Shown in pieces: positions 24,235 to 36,100 of a stretch of 64,000 bases of DNA. The stretch lies in assembly GCA_032622095.1 (NCBI GenBank), contig CP136068.1:162829465-162893464 (forward strand), read 5' to 3'. Numbering within the stretch: position 1 is the first letter of the stretch; the number at the start of each line of letters is the position of its first letter. The notes beneath the pieces are model-generated. The model did no database searches, was not told the origin of the DNA, and saw only the letters and a list, made by a program, of their open reading frames with translations. The position numbers were made by a program, and so were the translations under genes. Source of the DNA: Siphonodentalium dalli (taxonomy: Eukaryota; Mollusca; Scaphopoda; Gadilida; Siphonodentaliidae).

Positions 24235-24731
24235 CTGTACCTCGGCGTGTCATTTTTATACGAAGTTTTTGATGCGTCCGAACCTGAACCAAATTTGTCC
24301 GAACCTGAACGAAAATTGTGTCTGAACCTGAACAAAACCATCGGGAATGTTGCGAATCCGAACCTGAACATTTTGAAATTTTCAAAGGTCGTTTTTCGGA
24401 GTTAGACAATAAAAATATCGCCGGTTTTGCATTCCGATGCATGAGCCCAGGGCCAGAAAAATACGAAAAAGCGAACATTTCGCCGCCTCGATAAAATTTC
24501 GAAAATGTATGATGACTTGACTCGCCAAATACAACAATTCACATGCCTGATATGCAAAAGGCGTGTTACGTATGTGTTGGGCATACAAAGTCCTACATAA
24601 CTGTTTCAAGGTGTATCACCGAAAGATGTCGTTGATTGCTGCTTGGAGACAATATATACACTTACCGTTTATCTGATTTAGTTGGCGCCGCCATCTTGGA
24701 ATGTCCGAACCTAAACGGGTATCCGACAGTG
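24235..24731. repeat. right terminal inverted repeat of the 2.9-kb element
   Basis: Inverse of 21823-22320. About five tccgaacctgaac copies lie at 24275-24375, more than in the left arm. Confidence 0.88.
24666..24694 (-). CDS. mini first exon inside the right TIR
   Basis: Minus-strand twin of 21860-21888. The exon and donor sequence are identical; only the base before the ATG differs (aag versus aaa). Confidence 0.4.
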
Positions 24732-24764
24732 TATTTGCGAATGTCTGTCTGTGTTCTATAGAAA

Positions 24765-26650
24765 TTCACAGTTGACCATCTAGATTGCACCAAAAGGGTA
24801 TACTAGGGATAACTTTTTACGAGAAAGATAATGGTGTGGGTTGGGATTTTCTAAAGTGGCGCTGTGGTTGTTGTTAGGGGCAGAAAGGGGGAGGGGCAGA
24901 AAAAAACATTGTCGCCGATTGCCAAGATAATTATATATAATCATCCCCATGATATAAGGAATCTGACGCTGTGGTTTAAATATGTCAAGAGTGGCGCATT
25001 TCGAGTCAGTGGTGCACGGAAGAGAAGAGGGGCACAAAATCGATAAACTAAGTTGAGCGCCGAGGGACCATCTAGATGGCACCAAACGGTCTACTAGGGG
25101 TAACTTTTTATGAGAAAGATAATGGTGTGGGTTAGAATCTTCTAAAGTGACGCCGTTGTCAGGGGCAGAAAACGGGGAGGGGTAGAAAAATTGTTTGCCG
25201 CCGATTGCCACGAAACTTTTATATAATTGTGTTGTTTAAGTATTTCAAACGTTGCGCCATTCGTGTCTGAGGTGCACCAAAATTGATAATATTTATATTT
25301 GCACCGATTTCCACCAAATTGATATATATTCTTCTCCATGATGCAAGGAATCTAATTGAGCGATTCAAAGACTCCAAATTGCTGTCGTTTAGATGAAAGA
25401 TTATGGGAGGGGCACTCAATTTGATAAGAATGGGTTTAGTTGCCGACTGCCACCACACTTATACAATATCATCCCCATGGTATGAGGAGTGTAATGGTGT
25501 GGCTTAAATCTGTCAAAGTGACGTCATTCGAGTCAGTGTTGAACTGAAAGGCAGGGGGGCACCAAAATTAATACGCAATAATTTTAGCGCCAATTTTCAC
25601 CAACATGATACGCATTGCTGTCTAAAGTGGGGCCATTCGATTCAGGTGTGCACTGAAATGGAGAGGGGCACCAACATTGATAACACTATTTTAGAGCCGA
25701 TTTCCATCAAATTAATACACATTCTTCTCCATGCTACAAGGAATCTAGTTGTGTGATTTAAAGACGTCAAATTGGTGTCGTTTTGGGTGTGAGATTGGGG
25801 AGGGGGTAGGCACTATATTTGATAAGAATTGGCTTAGTCACTTATTGCTACCAAACTTATACAAAATCATCCACATGGTATGAGGTGTCTAATGGTTGGC
25901 TTAAAACTGTTATAAACGTGGCGTCATTCGAGTCAGAGGTGCACCGAAAAGAAGAGGGGCACCATAAATAATATACAATCATTTTAGCGCCAATATTCAC
26001 CAACAATCTTATCCATAATACGAGGAATCAAACCATGTAATTTAAAGACGCTATATTGGTGCTGTTTGTCTTAGAGATGGTGTGGGGTGGGCCCTAAATT
26101 TGATAAAAAAAATGGTTTAGTCGCCGATAAGAACCAAACTTAATTATAAATATTTATCTCCATGATATCACAAGTCTAATTGTGTGGTTTAAAGATGTCA
26201 AACGTGGTGCCATTCGATACAGGGATTCACAGAGGGTGAGACACAAAAATGGATAAACAATAAGTTTTGGGTCGATTTCCACCAGACTGATACATATTCT
26301 TCTCCATGATACGAGAAATCTAATCGCGTGGTTTAAATATGCCAAACTGGTGCCATTTTGGTAAGATATATGGGGGCCCTAAATTTGATACGAATTTGTA
26401 TACTCGCCAATTTTCAATAATTTTATATATGTCATCTCCACAATGAGTCTAAGTTTGTGGTTTAACGATATCAAATGTGGCGCCGCTTGAGTCCTGCATA
26501 GGGACGGGTGGGGTCCCCACAACTGATAGACATATGCTTAGTTCCAACTAACATCAAATTCATACACATTCTTTTCAAATGATACGAGGAATCAAATCGT
26601 GCGTGTTAAAACATCACATTTGGTGCCTATATATATAGATGTATATGTCT
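24765..26650 (+). repeat. degenerate tandem array, ~130-150 bp units
   Basis: Repeated phrases are aggggcaccaaaattgat, gatttccaccaa-ttgatac, cat-ttcttctccatgatac-aggaatc, gtggtttaaagatgtcaaa and gtgccattcgagtcagg-tgcac. They recur in this order roughly a dozen times from 24940 to 26620, with two copies of a taactttttacgagaaagataatggtgtgg leader at 24805 and 25100; a further leader copy occurs at 26815-26845. An inverted relative lies at 15.9-16.5 kb. ORFs through it are shadows. Confidence 0.8.
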
Positions 26651-26849
26651 GTCTTTTTGTGTTTAAACATATTTTATTGTAATATAGTATTACAAGAGGG
26701 ATCGGGGCACAAGTTTTAACAACTTAAATCCGCCCCTCTCCCATATGTCTGTCTGTATGTGTTGTATGTAACTTCACGGGGTACAATCGAGTTGGCACAA
26801 ATGCGTTCTAACAGTGGTAACTTTTTACGAGGAAGATAATGGTGCATGT

Positions 26850-29800
26850 TAAAATATTAGAATAGCTCATGTTAATATTATAGTCTGCCCCATTGAATAT
26901 AGTTTTCACAAAAAAATTACAAAAGATATGGAAATGTATAGAAGGCCCGTTCAACAATAGTGGTCAGTGTGCCGTCAAATATAATTTCTTCTGAGATAAA
27001 AGAAAACGGAGTCTCTGGCACATGCCTTTGCGGGATCCTCCAATACTTTCATCTGACAAGGTTATATCTGCCCAATGTACAGATGATATCTTTCCTGTTT
27101 AAGCACAGACTCATCGCCTAAGACAAACAACTTAAAAAAATCTCGCTCTGTGTCGGCCACATGTAGCTGATATAGTTTTATTGCAACATTGCTTTAATTA
27201 GCCAATAATTAGCCAATATATAGCACGATAAACAGAGGAGCCCCTGGACATTTCTTTAAAACATCTCTATATTCATTGAGATATGATAACCAGGTGTCTT
27301 CAAACTCGTTGTCCGACCCATTAGATTTATTGATACATGTCTACATGTATGTAAAACCCAGTTGTCGTTTTTTATTTTTGCGAACTACTGTGTTTACGGT
27401 GTTCATGTTATAACGTCTGAAATATACGCAGTTGTAAATAAATAAATAATTATCTATGTGTGGGACGGATTAATCACGATAAATATATATATATATATAA
27501 TCTTTCCATAAAAATTTAAGTAAAAATTGAAAATATATAGGAAATATTTGCCAGAAAGGTGATCGTATGAGCTTTCATGAACTTAATGATTCTAGACCAG
27601 ATTTTCGCGAGGATATGCCATAGCCTATCAAAATTTTATCACAATGTTGTAAGTTTTACATAAATTAGTTATATTTCTCATTTTTCACAATTTTGTTTTC
27701 AAATTTTAATCTTAGATCAAGTTCAGACACCGATATATATAACTCCCTTCATTACTCTCTATACTGTTTCAGTTTATGCTTCTAAAACCAACTTGACGTC
27801 CAGCATTCAAGTGTAAACTACATAATTCGTTTTTCTGCAAAATTTATATTTTAGGGGTGCGGTTAAGTTTACACTCATATCACATTTTCACATCAAAACT
27901 CTTGGCATTCAATTATTAAAATCGTTTTGGTATGTCATTGTGGCAATTTGTTAGCCATGTTACGGATCAATAGCCCATGCTGTTCACAAGTTATAGCCAT
28001 TTATATGTGACAATGTTTTTCAAAATCCAAGTAATGTTTCCCGATTTCAAAATATTTATCGCATTTTTTTCTAACTAGCTCATAAATTGGTCTAGTTTTG
28101 TATCTCATGTCATTTTGTGATAATTCATTATTACTATAACCGATATATTGTGCAGTTTATAACTGCAATATTTTGTTCATGCTCTGACTCTTATACTCGA
28201 GACAATTTTAATTTTATTTTAGGGGTAAGAGTTAGTATTCCCTAAAAAACTATTTTGGGACACTTTCTGAAACGGGCAACAAGCAAAATCTGATGGGCCA
28301 TATCATTACCTTTAATTTTATATATAGAAACCTTTGTTGGAAGGGGGTGCAGCCAATTTGAAAAATATCTTGCTTGGCCCACGGACTAATAGGTTTATGT
28401 CTGCTCGAACATTAAAGTAAAACAGTATATAATGTAAATACTAAACTACGGCTATCGTGTCTAGTTACTGATTTCGCTCAGCACATCACAGTTGTTATGG
28501 ATGAGTTATCCATACATCAGAGTCTGGTATGTACAGAAGTTGTTGCTATATGTCATTATTTGAGATGGACTCATGATCCCCGTTTTGTTCTTAGCCATGT
28601 ACAGACCAATCACTACTGCAATACACTATCATGATATGCACCACACACATGGTCTACTCACGCCCGAATAGTGGGGTAACCACATATGCATCTGAATTTA
28701 ACTTAGTTTTGGTATTCGGTTTCACGGGACCATAAGCCAGCATCTAAGCCGTATAGGCGTATGACATGGTGGTCGTCGATCATACGAAATTACTAAATTA
28801 TTAATGCTGGGTGGATCACTAAAATTAATAAAAACGTGAGTAACTGTCTCTTTATTTGCCAACAGCTCTTGTCGAGTCATCCTTTATGAATCTTTAAGTA
28901 AAAGAATATTGTTGTACTTTAAACGATTTCCTGTCCGATTTGACACCATAAAACAACAAACAACAACATTCACGCTTTTATACCAGAAACTACTCAGAAT
29001 GGACACATGGGCGCATTAATAGTGGGTCAGCCCAGAAAATTACAGACTGATCGCCTTTGTAACGAGCGTCCATACTCCCGTCGCCCAATATGAATATACA
29101 CATACTCTTCTTTGACGTATTTAGGGGAGCGTTGCAAATTTAATACGTGGATCATGGGGTGGGTTGTCGAGAGATTTGAAGATATATATCCCGTGTCTCA
29201 TAGCCCTGGAAAAATCGTTGTCGAGAGATTTGAAGATATATACTCCGTGTCTCAGAGACCTGGAGAAGATTCCAGTTGATTTCTTGTTTCGGTGGCTTTT
29301 ATGCACTGAGTTTTCTCAATGGAATTCTATTCAATTTATGTGTTTATTGGATACACATTCATGATCCATATATGAATTGGCATAGCACAGTGTAATACTG
29401 ACACCATGTATACAAGTCACATATAAATACCCAAATGAACTATAACTATAAATAACCGGTTATACCAAGTCATTAAGACATGAATTTTCTGAAAATATTT
29501 CTGCGTGGACCCCCGTGCGAAAGAAAAACACCTAGATACGTGTTCACTGGATATAAACTATACGCCAAAGAGTGATATCTATAATTTAAGATATCAATCT
29601 TGTCTATCAAATAACAATTGGAAATTGAATAAAACACACCTTATTTGACACCGTAACACTTCTGTGTAACAGTGTTCTACATCAGACAACATTTAGAACG
29701 AACGACGGTACACTGCTACTTGTTTTGGCGATATGTCATTCCGACGAGGATACGCTTATGGTAGCTTCTGGAGGGCAGCTATCGACTTCTGAATAAGGCA

Positions 29801-31090
29801 TTTTACCAGAGTTTGTGTTCGACACCAGAATATTAGAAGAATCACATTTAATAAAAAGTTATCTTGGCTTCACTGTCATTTAACGATTAAAATCAAAGAG
29901 CGTTTTGGAAAATATGCTTTTCATGTTAATTCTGGTCGCATTATTTCCAATGCTCTTGTGGTGTATTGGTGATGCATATGTATATCGACAATCGTCTATT
30001 GCCATACATGCTCATGTTTTATTAACCTGATAAATGGAAAAATGTTAACATATTTATTGCCGAAGTGAATGCGGTATCTTTAACTCACGAACTGGAATGA
30101 GAAGAAAAAGACATAAAACACAAAGAGATACAAATGGATTGAAATACATCTCACAATATAGCCGTATCCACAGCGAAACGACAATCTTCGGAGGACATGC
30201 CCCAACTGGCGAGTCTGGATTCAAAATACTAATATAACACATTGCTATTCGCCCGTGGTGATCTATGGCGTGCACGTATAATCAAGTAAGCAAACTTAGA
30301 TATAGGGAAGACCAAATGGATACTCGGCTCCAATGATAGTTCGACAGGTGGGTTTTAAATTAGATAATATCCCCGGGATTGGGGTTTCGACCAAAAACAA
30401 AAAAACAAACTCGTCTGCGCCTCTTTCATTATTTTGCCGAATACCTGATCCTGCAGATATTATCCCTTACACATTGTCGACTAAGGTCGCGTGTAAGATG
30501 CGAGTGCCGGCTTTGGTGCTTCATTCAATAATTGAAACTCTGTACATCTAGCGTTACTTAAATATGGACTCGTAGTTCATATTTTACAATTACATGACCT
30601 CGTATGCCCGTTGTTGAGACGAGTAGCAAGTATCGGTATACTGGGGGATCCTACACAACGATTCAACGAGGGAACGACATTCGCCAACGAATCATATATG
30701 GCAGACACTGTTTGTCATATAATTTGTGAGATCGTATTGATATTGTTATCAGTTAGAGAGACTCCATTCTAGCGGTCCGCGTTTCGTTCGCTGTGTGTTT
30801 CTATTTTGCATGCGCTCATCTCACTGAATAAAGTTGTCAATCAATTGGTCACGGAACATGCGGCCATCTTTGATACAACGCATGGAAAACGTCACCCCAG
30901 TATAGCAAAGCGCACTGTCTTAGAGTTAGCCGTCCTACTAAATTTAGAAATCGAATGTAAGTTATTTGCAATTCCACTCATCTAATTCGACCGGCGGTGA
31001 GTTTCGGGTGATATAACGTAGCCTCTGAGCTACATACGCTGGTCATAGATATGCCGTCAGCTACTATCTCTGCATTTTATTGATATATTT
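26850..31090. other. intergenic region upstream of the ZU5/death-domain gene
   Basis: AT-rich. It includes a short (at)n run near 27485 and the 54-bp duplication at 29163-29270 (listed separately). Short ORFs show no domains. Promoter elements of the gene downstream are not obvious. Confidence 0.5.
29163..29270. repeat. 54-bp tandem duplication
   Basis: gttgtcgagagatttgaaga begins at 29163 and again at 29217. The two units differ at a handful of positions (about 85-90% identical). The unit length is divisible by three, so an ORF runs through both; this does not make it a gene. Confidence 0.85.
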
Positions 31091-31321
31091 CAGCCACACA
31101 AACGAGAAAGAAGCCGACCTGAACACACAATAACCGATTATCCAAAGAGATGGTCCATGGGGAAATGTCGCTGCGAATGATAAACAGGAACCTGCCAAAT
31201 ATCAATTCGAAAATGACGAATAACTGACGACACGACCTACATGTACCAAATCGCATTTCGCAAGAGTGATTTCAAAGAACTTGGACCAACACAACTAAGA
31301 AATTAGAACCAGATAGCCGAG

Positions 31322-33139
31322 ATGTCCACAATAGAAGATAAACAAGAATACGATACACCACGTCGCATGATGAGGAAAGAGCAAAGCAGCCGTGATTGCA
31401 TAACCACACTAACATATAGGAAACAACCACGCAGCCGTGTTGACATGACCCAAATAAAAGGAGAACAGTCACATAGTCCCGACAGCATATCCACAAAAAC
31501 AGGAAGGGAAGGCAAGTGCATCCTTGATGACATGTCCTCAATAACAGATAGGGAAAAGCCATGTAGCCGCGATGGTAAGTCCACAATAACAGAAAGGGAA
31601 GAGCCATACTGCCGTGATGGAATGTCGACAATAACAGATATGAAAAAGCTCCGCATCCGTGATGACATGCCCACAATAACAGTCAGGGAGGAGCCATACA
31701 GCCGCAACGAAATACCCACAATAATAAATATGGAAGAGTCATGCAGCCTCGACACAAGATCCAAAGAACTGTTCAACCGTTTAAGATTATATAATGACGA
31801 ATTGACACATCTGACATCCGAGTTACATGAACGTCAGCGAGACCTACAGGCTAAATGTATATCTGTATTGACTAGGAAATACAGTAATGGTAGCCCAGAG
31901 GAACATAAGAAAATAGCTATTCGGTATCAAACGTACATGGCACCGACAACGGACCCATCAGATCCCGTCTCACAGATGTGTATGGATGAAGATGACAGAA
32001 AGTCGCATTCGCATGTTTGCCATAAAGTGGATTCTATTGATACAGATGAACCAAAATATAGTGGACATGCAAGTTCTACGGCTGACACAGCAATGGAAAC
32101 AAAGAGTGCTTGGCGCAATATGGTGTGTACCGCTTTGCTATCCTATAACGCTGACGGAATTGGATTCAAAATAAATCACATCGGTGCGGCTGGACCACAT
32201 GAGAGCAAGAAAACAAAGATATCATCTGTAATATCCCAAGATGTTCTTGACGAATTTTTGCTCAGCTTCCGGTATTTATCGACATATGCACCAGAGCATG
32301 GTAACGTACGAGAATTGGAATTTACAACCTTTGAAATGAAAGCGGGTGTGTTCTGCAATAACAATGTAGTTAGTTTAAGAAGAATTTTGCCAAAAACACA
32401 TTTGTTGGAGGGAATAATAATGAATTCACGTGACCTCGGTCTCGTGTACAACAGTTGCTACCGCGAGCCAATTTTCCGGGATGAGCTACTCTTCAAACTC
32501 GTTAAAAGGGCACACGAATTAGACGGACTGGCATCGACACAACCGAGGTATGATCCGAAACTCTCACCAGCATGGGAAATAAATGGAACATTCACAAGGG
32601 ACGGATGGCAACTAGCAGCAGACGATTCCGATGTAAGATTGGTTATACCAGCTGGGGCTGTGAAAGGTGTAGCATGCATACGCTCGTCCATCTGTGCAAA
32701 CCGAGGCCGGATCAGATCGATCTTTGGAATACCAAGTGGAGTTCATATAATATCACCCGCTGTCGAGTATCATCTCAGTGGTGTGAACAGCTTCGACAGG
32801 CATGTTGAGATAAATATGCCGCTAACAGAATCGTACAATGGAGGCACGGTTTATATCTTCTCCCACGAGGACATGGAAAATGAGCTCGTCGAGGTACCCA
32901 TGTACACTCCGGAAAATGCTGACTGTGAACTGTACTTCAAACATACTGGGGACTGTTCCGTTATCATATATGCCAGACATTTGTGTGGATATTTCATCTG
33001 TCAGAGGTGCGGGAAGGTCCCAGAAGCTTTCGAGACACAGGTGTATGCCAAGTATATTGATAGAGGAAACAGGGGGCTGGAACTGGAACTGAAGGTGATG
33101 TTCCTGTTGATGAAGAGGACCATACGAGATTTCTGTAAG
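31322..33139 (+). CDS. exon 1: tandem repeat, coiled coil, ZU5, start of UPA
   Basis: The exon has 606 codons, ends RDFCK and donates at aag|gtaagt, an excellent donor. The repeat region shows units such as REEPYCRDGMSTITD and REEPYSRNEIPTI, about eight in all. ZU5 begins near INGTFTRDGW and includes LVIPAGAV, the family's signature strand. A cysteine pair (CQRCGK) follows. Without splicing the frame would run only 48 more codons to 33286 with non-conserved residues. An acceptor-like tttcag at 31088-31093 may end a 5' UTR intron. Confidence 0.88.
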
Positions 33140-36100
33140 GTAAGTTTCACCACACGGTACAACTGTCCTCGCTATAGTCACACTCTTGATTCAAAGTTCA
33201 GTTCCGTAACCGTCCATATTATGCATAATCTTTATTCCACATCGGTTGATGCGAGACACATTATGCTACATAATCACAATCATTGAATACTTAGTGTTGT
33301 ATACCACAAGTGGAATATAAGCAGGACCAACTTCTAGTTGACGTTGTTGCCACGAGAGATGGTGTACACAACGACAACGACCCTCTACGGATGATACACA
33401 TACAGGTATATACATATCGGTGTTCCGTCATGTGTAGTTATATTGTCAATGGTAGTGACAGTCACCTGTTAAACTTATCCGCCTCAAGGATATAGAATAA
33501 ATCTAGAACACAAATTGCCTCACAATCAAGAATCTTTTATCGCATTCGCTGCGGACGGAGCATAGTCACATATCTCTCAATTTCCGCAACTAATTTTATA
33601 AACGATTCTCGATTATTTTCCTGTAATTCTGAATGACCGAATCTTTTTGTTTTAAAAAACGATCAACATTTTCTATGGAATAAACCGGTTTACTGTCACA
33701 ATTGTGACATATAATTACAGTTAATTGGGGGGGGGGGGTGTTCATGCGCGGTTCAACAACGCTCACCCCCAATATAAAAAGGATATGCATGGCACTTCGA
33801 CGTAAAAGAGCACTATCCCAACTGATAGCACTAGCTGCATCACATCGAAGTAACCTTGGATTAAGTGTTTTATTGTTTTTCTATATCTGAAAAGGCAGTT
33901 ATATCAGATAACGAAAATATGACGGATTGTAAGTGTTGTTCTTGTCTCTTCTGTGGTGAAGTATATCAAACGTACATATATAGGGATGCATACATACGGG
34001 TAGTGCTGGGTTACTCGTAGCGGGTCGCGTTAGAAGTCTTGCGGCGCAAATTTAGCGAATACAAATGAAATATGCATTGGCACATTGACTTCTTGGACCA
34101 TTAGAAATCCGGTCTTGTTTAAGGGGGGTGCAACTGGAAATTCAACAAAGACATTCTAGCCACGATCGTTTATAAATATGATTATGTTTACAATGTAATG
34201 CTGAATAAATCACATCGGTCTACGTTATACAGCACCGTTAAAAATCAGATGTTTGTATATTTTAGGAGTTACGCAACGTCGGGGAGCAGATGGTCCAGTC
34301 AAGCTCGATACAGTTCGACACTGATAACATAGAATCGGAAGAACGAAAGAACCTTTTCCGGCGCTCGTACATCGAGGTGCTATTCGGCCTTGACGACAAT
34401 TATGACTGGGAATTCAAAAACATTCCAGGAAGCAACACCCCATACAGCACCCCAAGCCAGGTAAGATGCTTTATATATATAACATTATTTTCCTCAAATT
34501 TCTGAAGAGTGTTATATACGCGCCCACATGTAAACCGGCCACACAGACAGACACAAGTTCGCAGACACTCACGCAATTACCCGAACACACAATCACTATT
34601 TTGTGGATGGAAGACTTTGAATCGAATGATTTACTATATCATTTTACTTGGACTAAAAAACATGGATACGGGTGGCTTAATTATTGAAATGACAAACCTG
34701 GACTGGAATACATTATGAAATGAGGATTACAAACTTATTACTGAATTTTTTTATACTTATATCACAGAAGCAGCGAGTAGAGTCTTACCTATTAAATTTG
34801 TTACTATTCGTACAAGAGATAAACCTTAGTTAACCTACAGCTTGAGACAACATATGAAAAGAAGAAACACTGCGCATAAAAGAGCAAAACGCTGTGATAC
34901 TCCAAAATCTTGGGAATGTTTCAGGAATATTAGAACTGAAACGATTGAACAAATACGGAAAGTTAAAGCAGAATATGACATGAAACTGTGCGAAAAGGCC
35001 TCTGAAAAAAATTTCAGTCCAAATTGTGGTGGAAAATTATGTAGGAATTTTCTAAAAAAAAAAAACGACTTACGGCAGGTTTAATATTTCCACCACTGTT
35101 TGAACATGAAGCAGTTCTACAGAGCCCAATATATATTGCTAACTGCTTAAACTACTATTTTGTTAGTCATTATTCAAATCTTTACCTTCCCTTCATATGA
35201 ATGAGAATAAATTGGAATATATTGTCATTAGCGAATCAGAAGTATTGGACGTTTTGCAAAACTTTGAAATTGGTAATGCATCAGATCCAGATCTCAACAG
35301 TAACGAGAAACACCGTCATTGCTCAAATTATAGTAATACTATAGTATCTCATAGATTGCAAGAAACAACGCATTTCCTTCAAATACAAATCCCCTCCGCG
35401 AAATTAAGCCGAAAGCCATAGTTATTCGGCAGCGAATTGCAACTAGTCTTCCATATTCACGAGTTAGACAAACACTCTTTATCCATACCATATCACGAAT
35501 CAAAACGAACGCTCTTTATTCGTCACACTTAAGAGAACTCGGTACACAGGAAGATCAGAGTCAGGTTTATTTTCCATTTCTTTATTAAACTTCTCCAATC
35601 GCAGCATATCCGAGAATTTACAAGGTTTAGTTACTAGAGAATCTACGGAAGTGTGACATAACAGTGATCATCATCATCATTACCCATTGTATATATTCAT
35701 GTTCTGCATTAATTTGCAGCGTTGACAATTAAAGGATACATACAATCGATGGTGTGTTTTCTCTAGTAGTAAAGTCATCATCATCGCCGTCATCATCACC
35801 ATCATCATCAGCATCATCATTATCAGCGTCTTCATCAACACCATCATCATCAACATCCGTATCATCACCATCGTCGACATTTTTGTCGCCGTCTTTATTA
35901 ATCTTCGTCATCATCCATCGTCATCATTATGCCATCGTCACCGTCATCATCCTTATCACCAGCATCGTCGACTTTGTTGCCGTGGTCGTCAATCGGCACC
36001 ATTGCCGTCGCCATAAGTATCCTCACCATCACCAACATCGTCATCATTATCATCATCAAAACAATCATCATCATAATCATCATCATCATCGTCGTCGTTA

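Larger units (their letters stand above)
21823..24731. mobile_element. 2.9-kb DNA-transposon-like element with ~500-bp TIRs and 5-bp TSD
   Basis: The ends read CACTGTCGGATACCC... and its inverted complement. The direct 5-bp tattt at 21818-21822 and 24732-24736 is a clean target duplication. The left TIR runs to about 22320; the right TIR starts about 24235. The outer ~90 bp of the arms are nearly identical; inner parts are more diverged and hold several direct copies of a caggttcggaca phrase (left about 22215-22290, right about 24270-24375). The middle (22330-24200) shows no transposase ORF, so this copy is non-autonomous. CACTG ends with a 5-bp duplication do not let me fix the superfamily. 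Confidence 0.9.

Noticed and set aside
24765-26650. Possible CRISPR-like or regularly spaced repeat array
   Set aside because: Repeats are degenerate, contiguous and ~130-150 bp, with no unique spacers; the genome is eukaryotic.
31272-31776. Two minus-strand ORFs of 134 and 157 codons
   Set aside because: Antisense shadows of the 60-bp repeat in exon 1 of the ZU5/death-domain gene.
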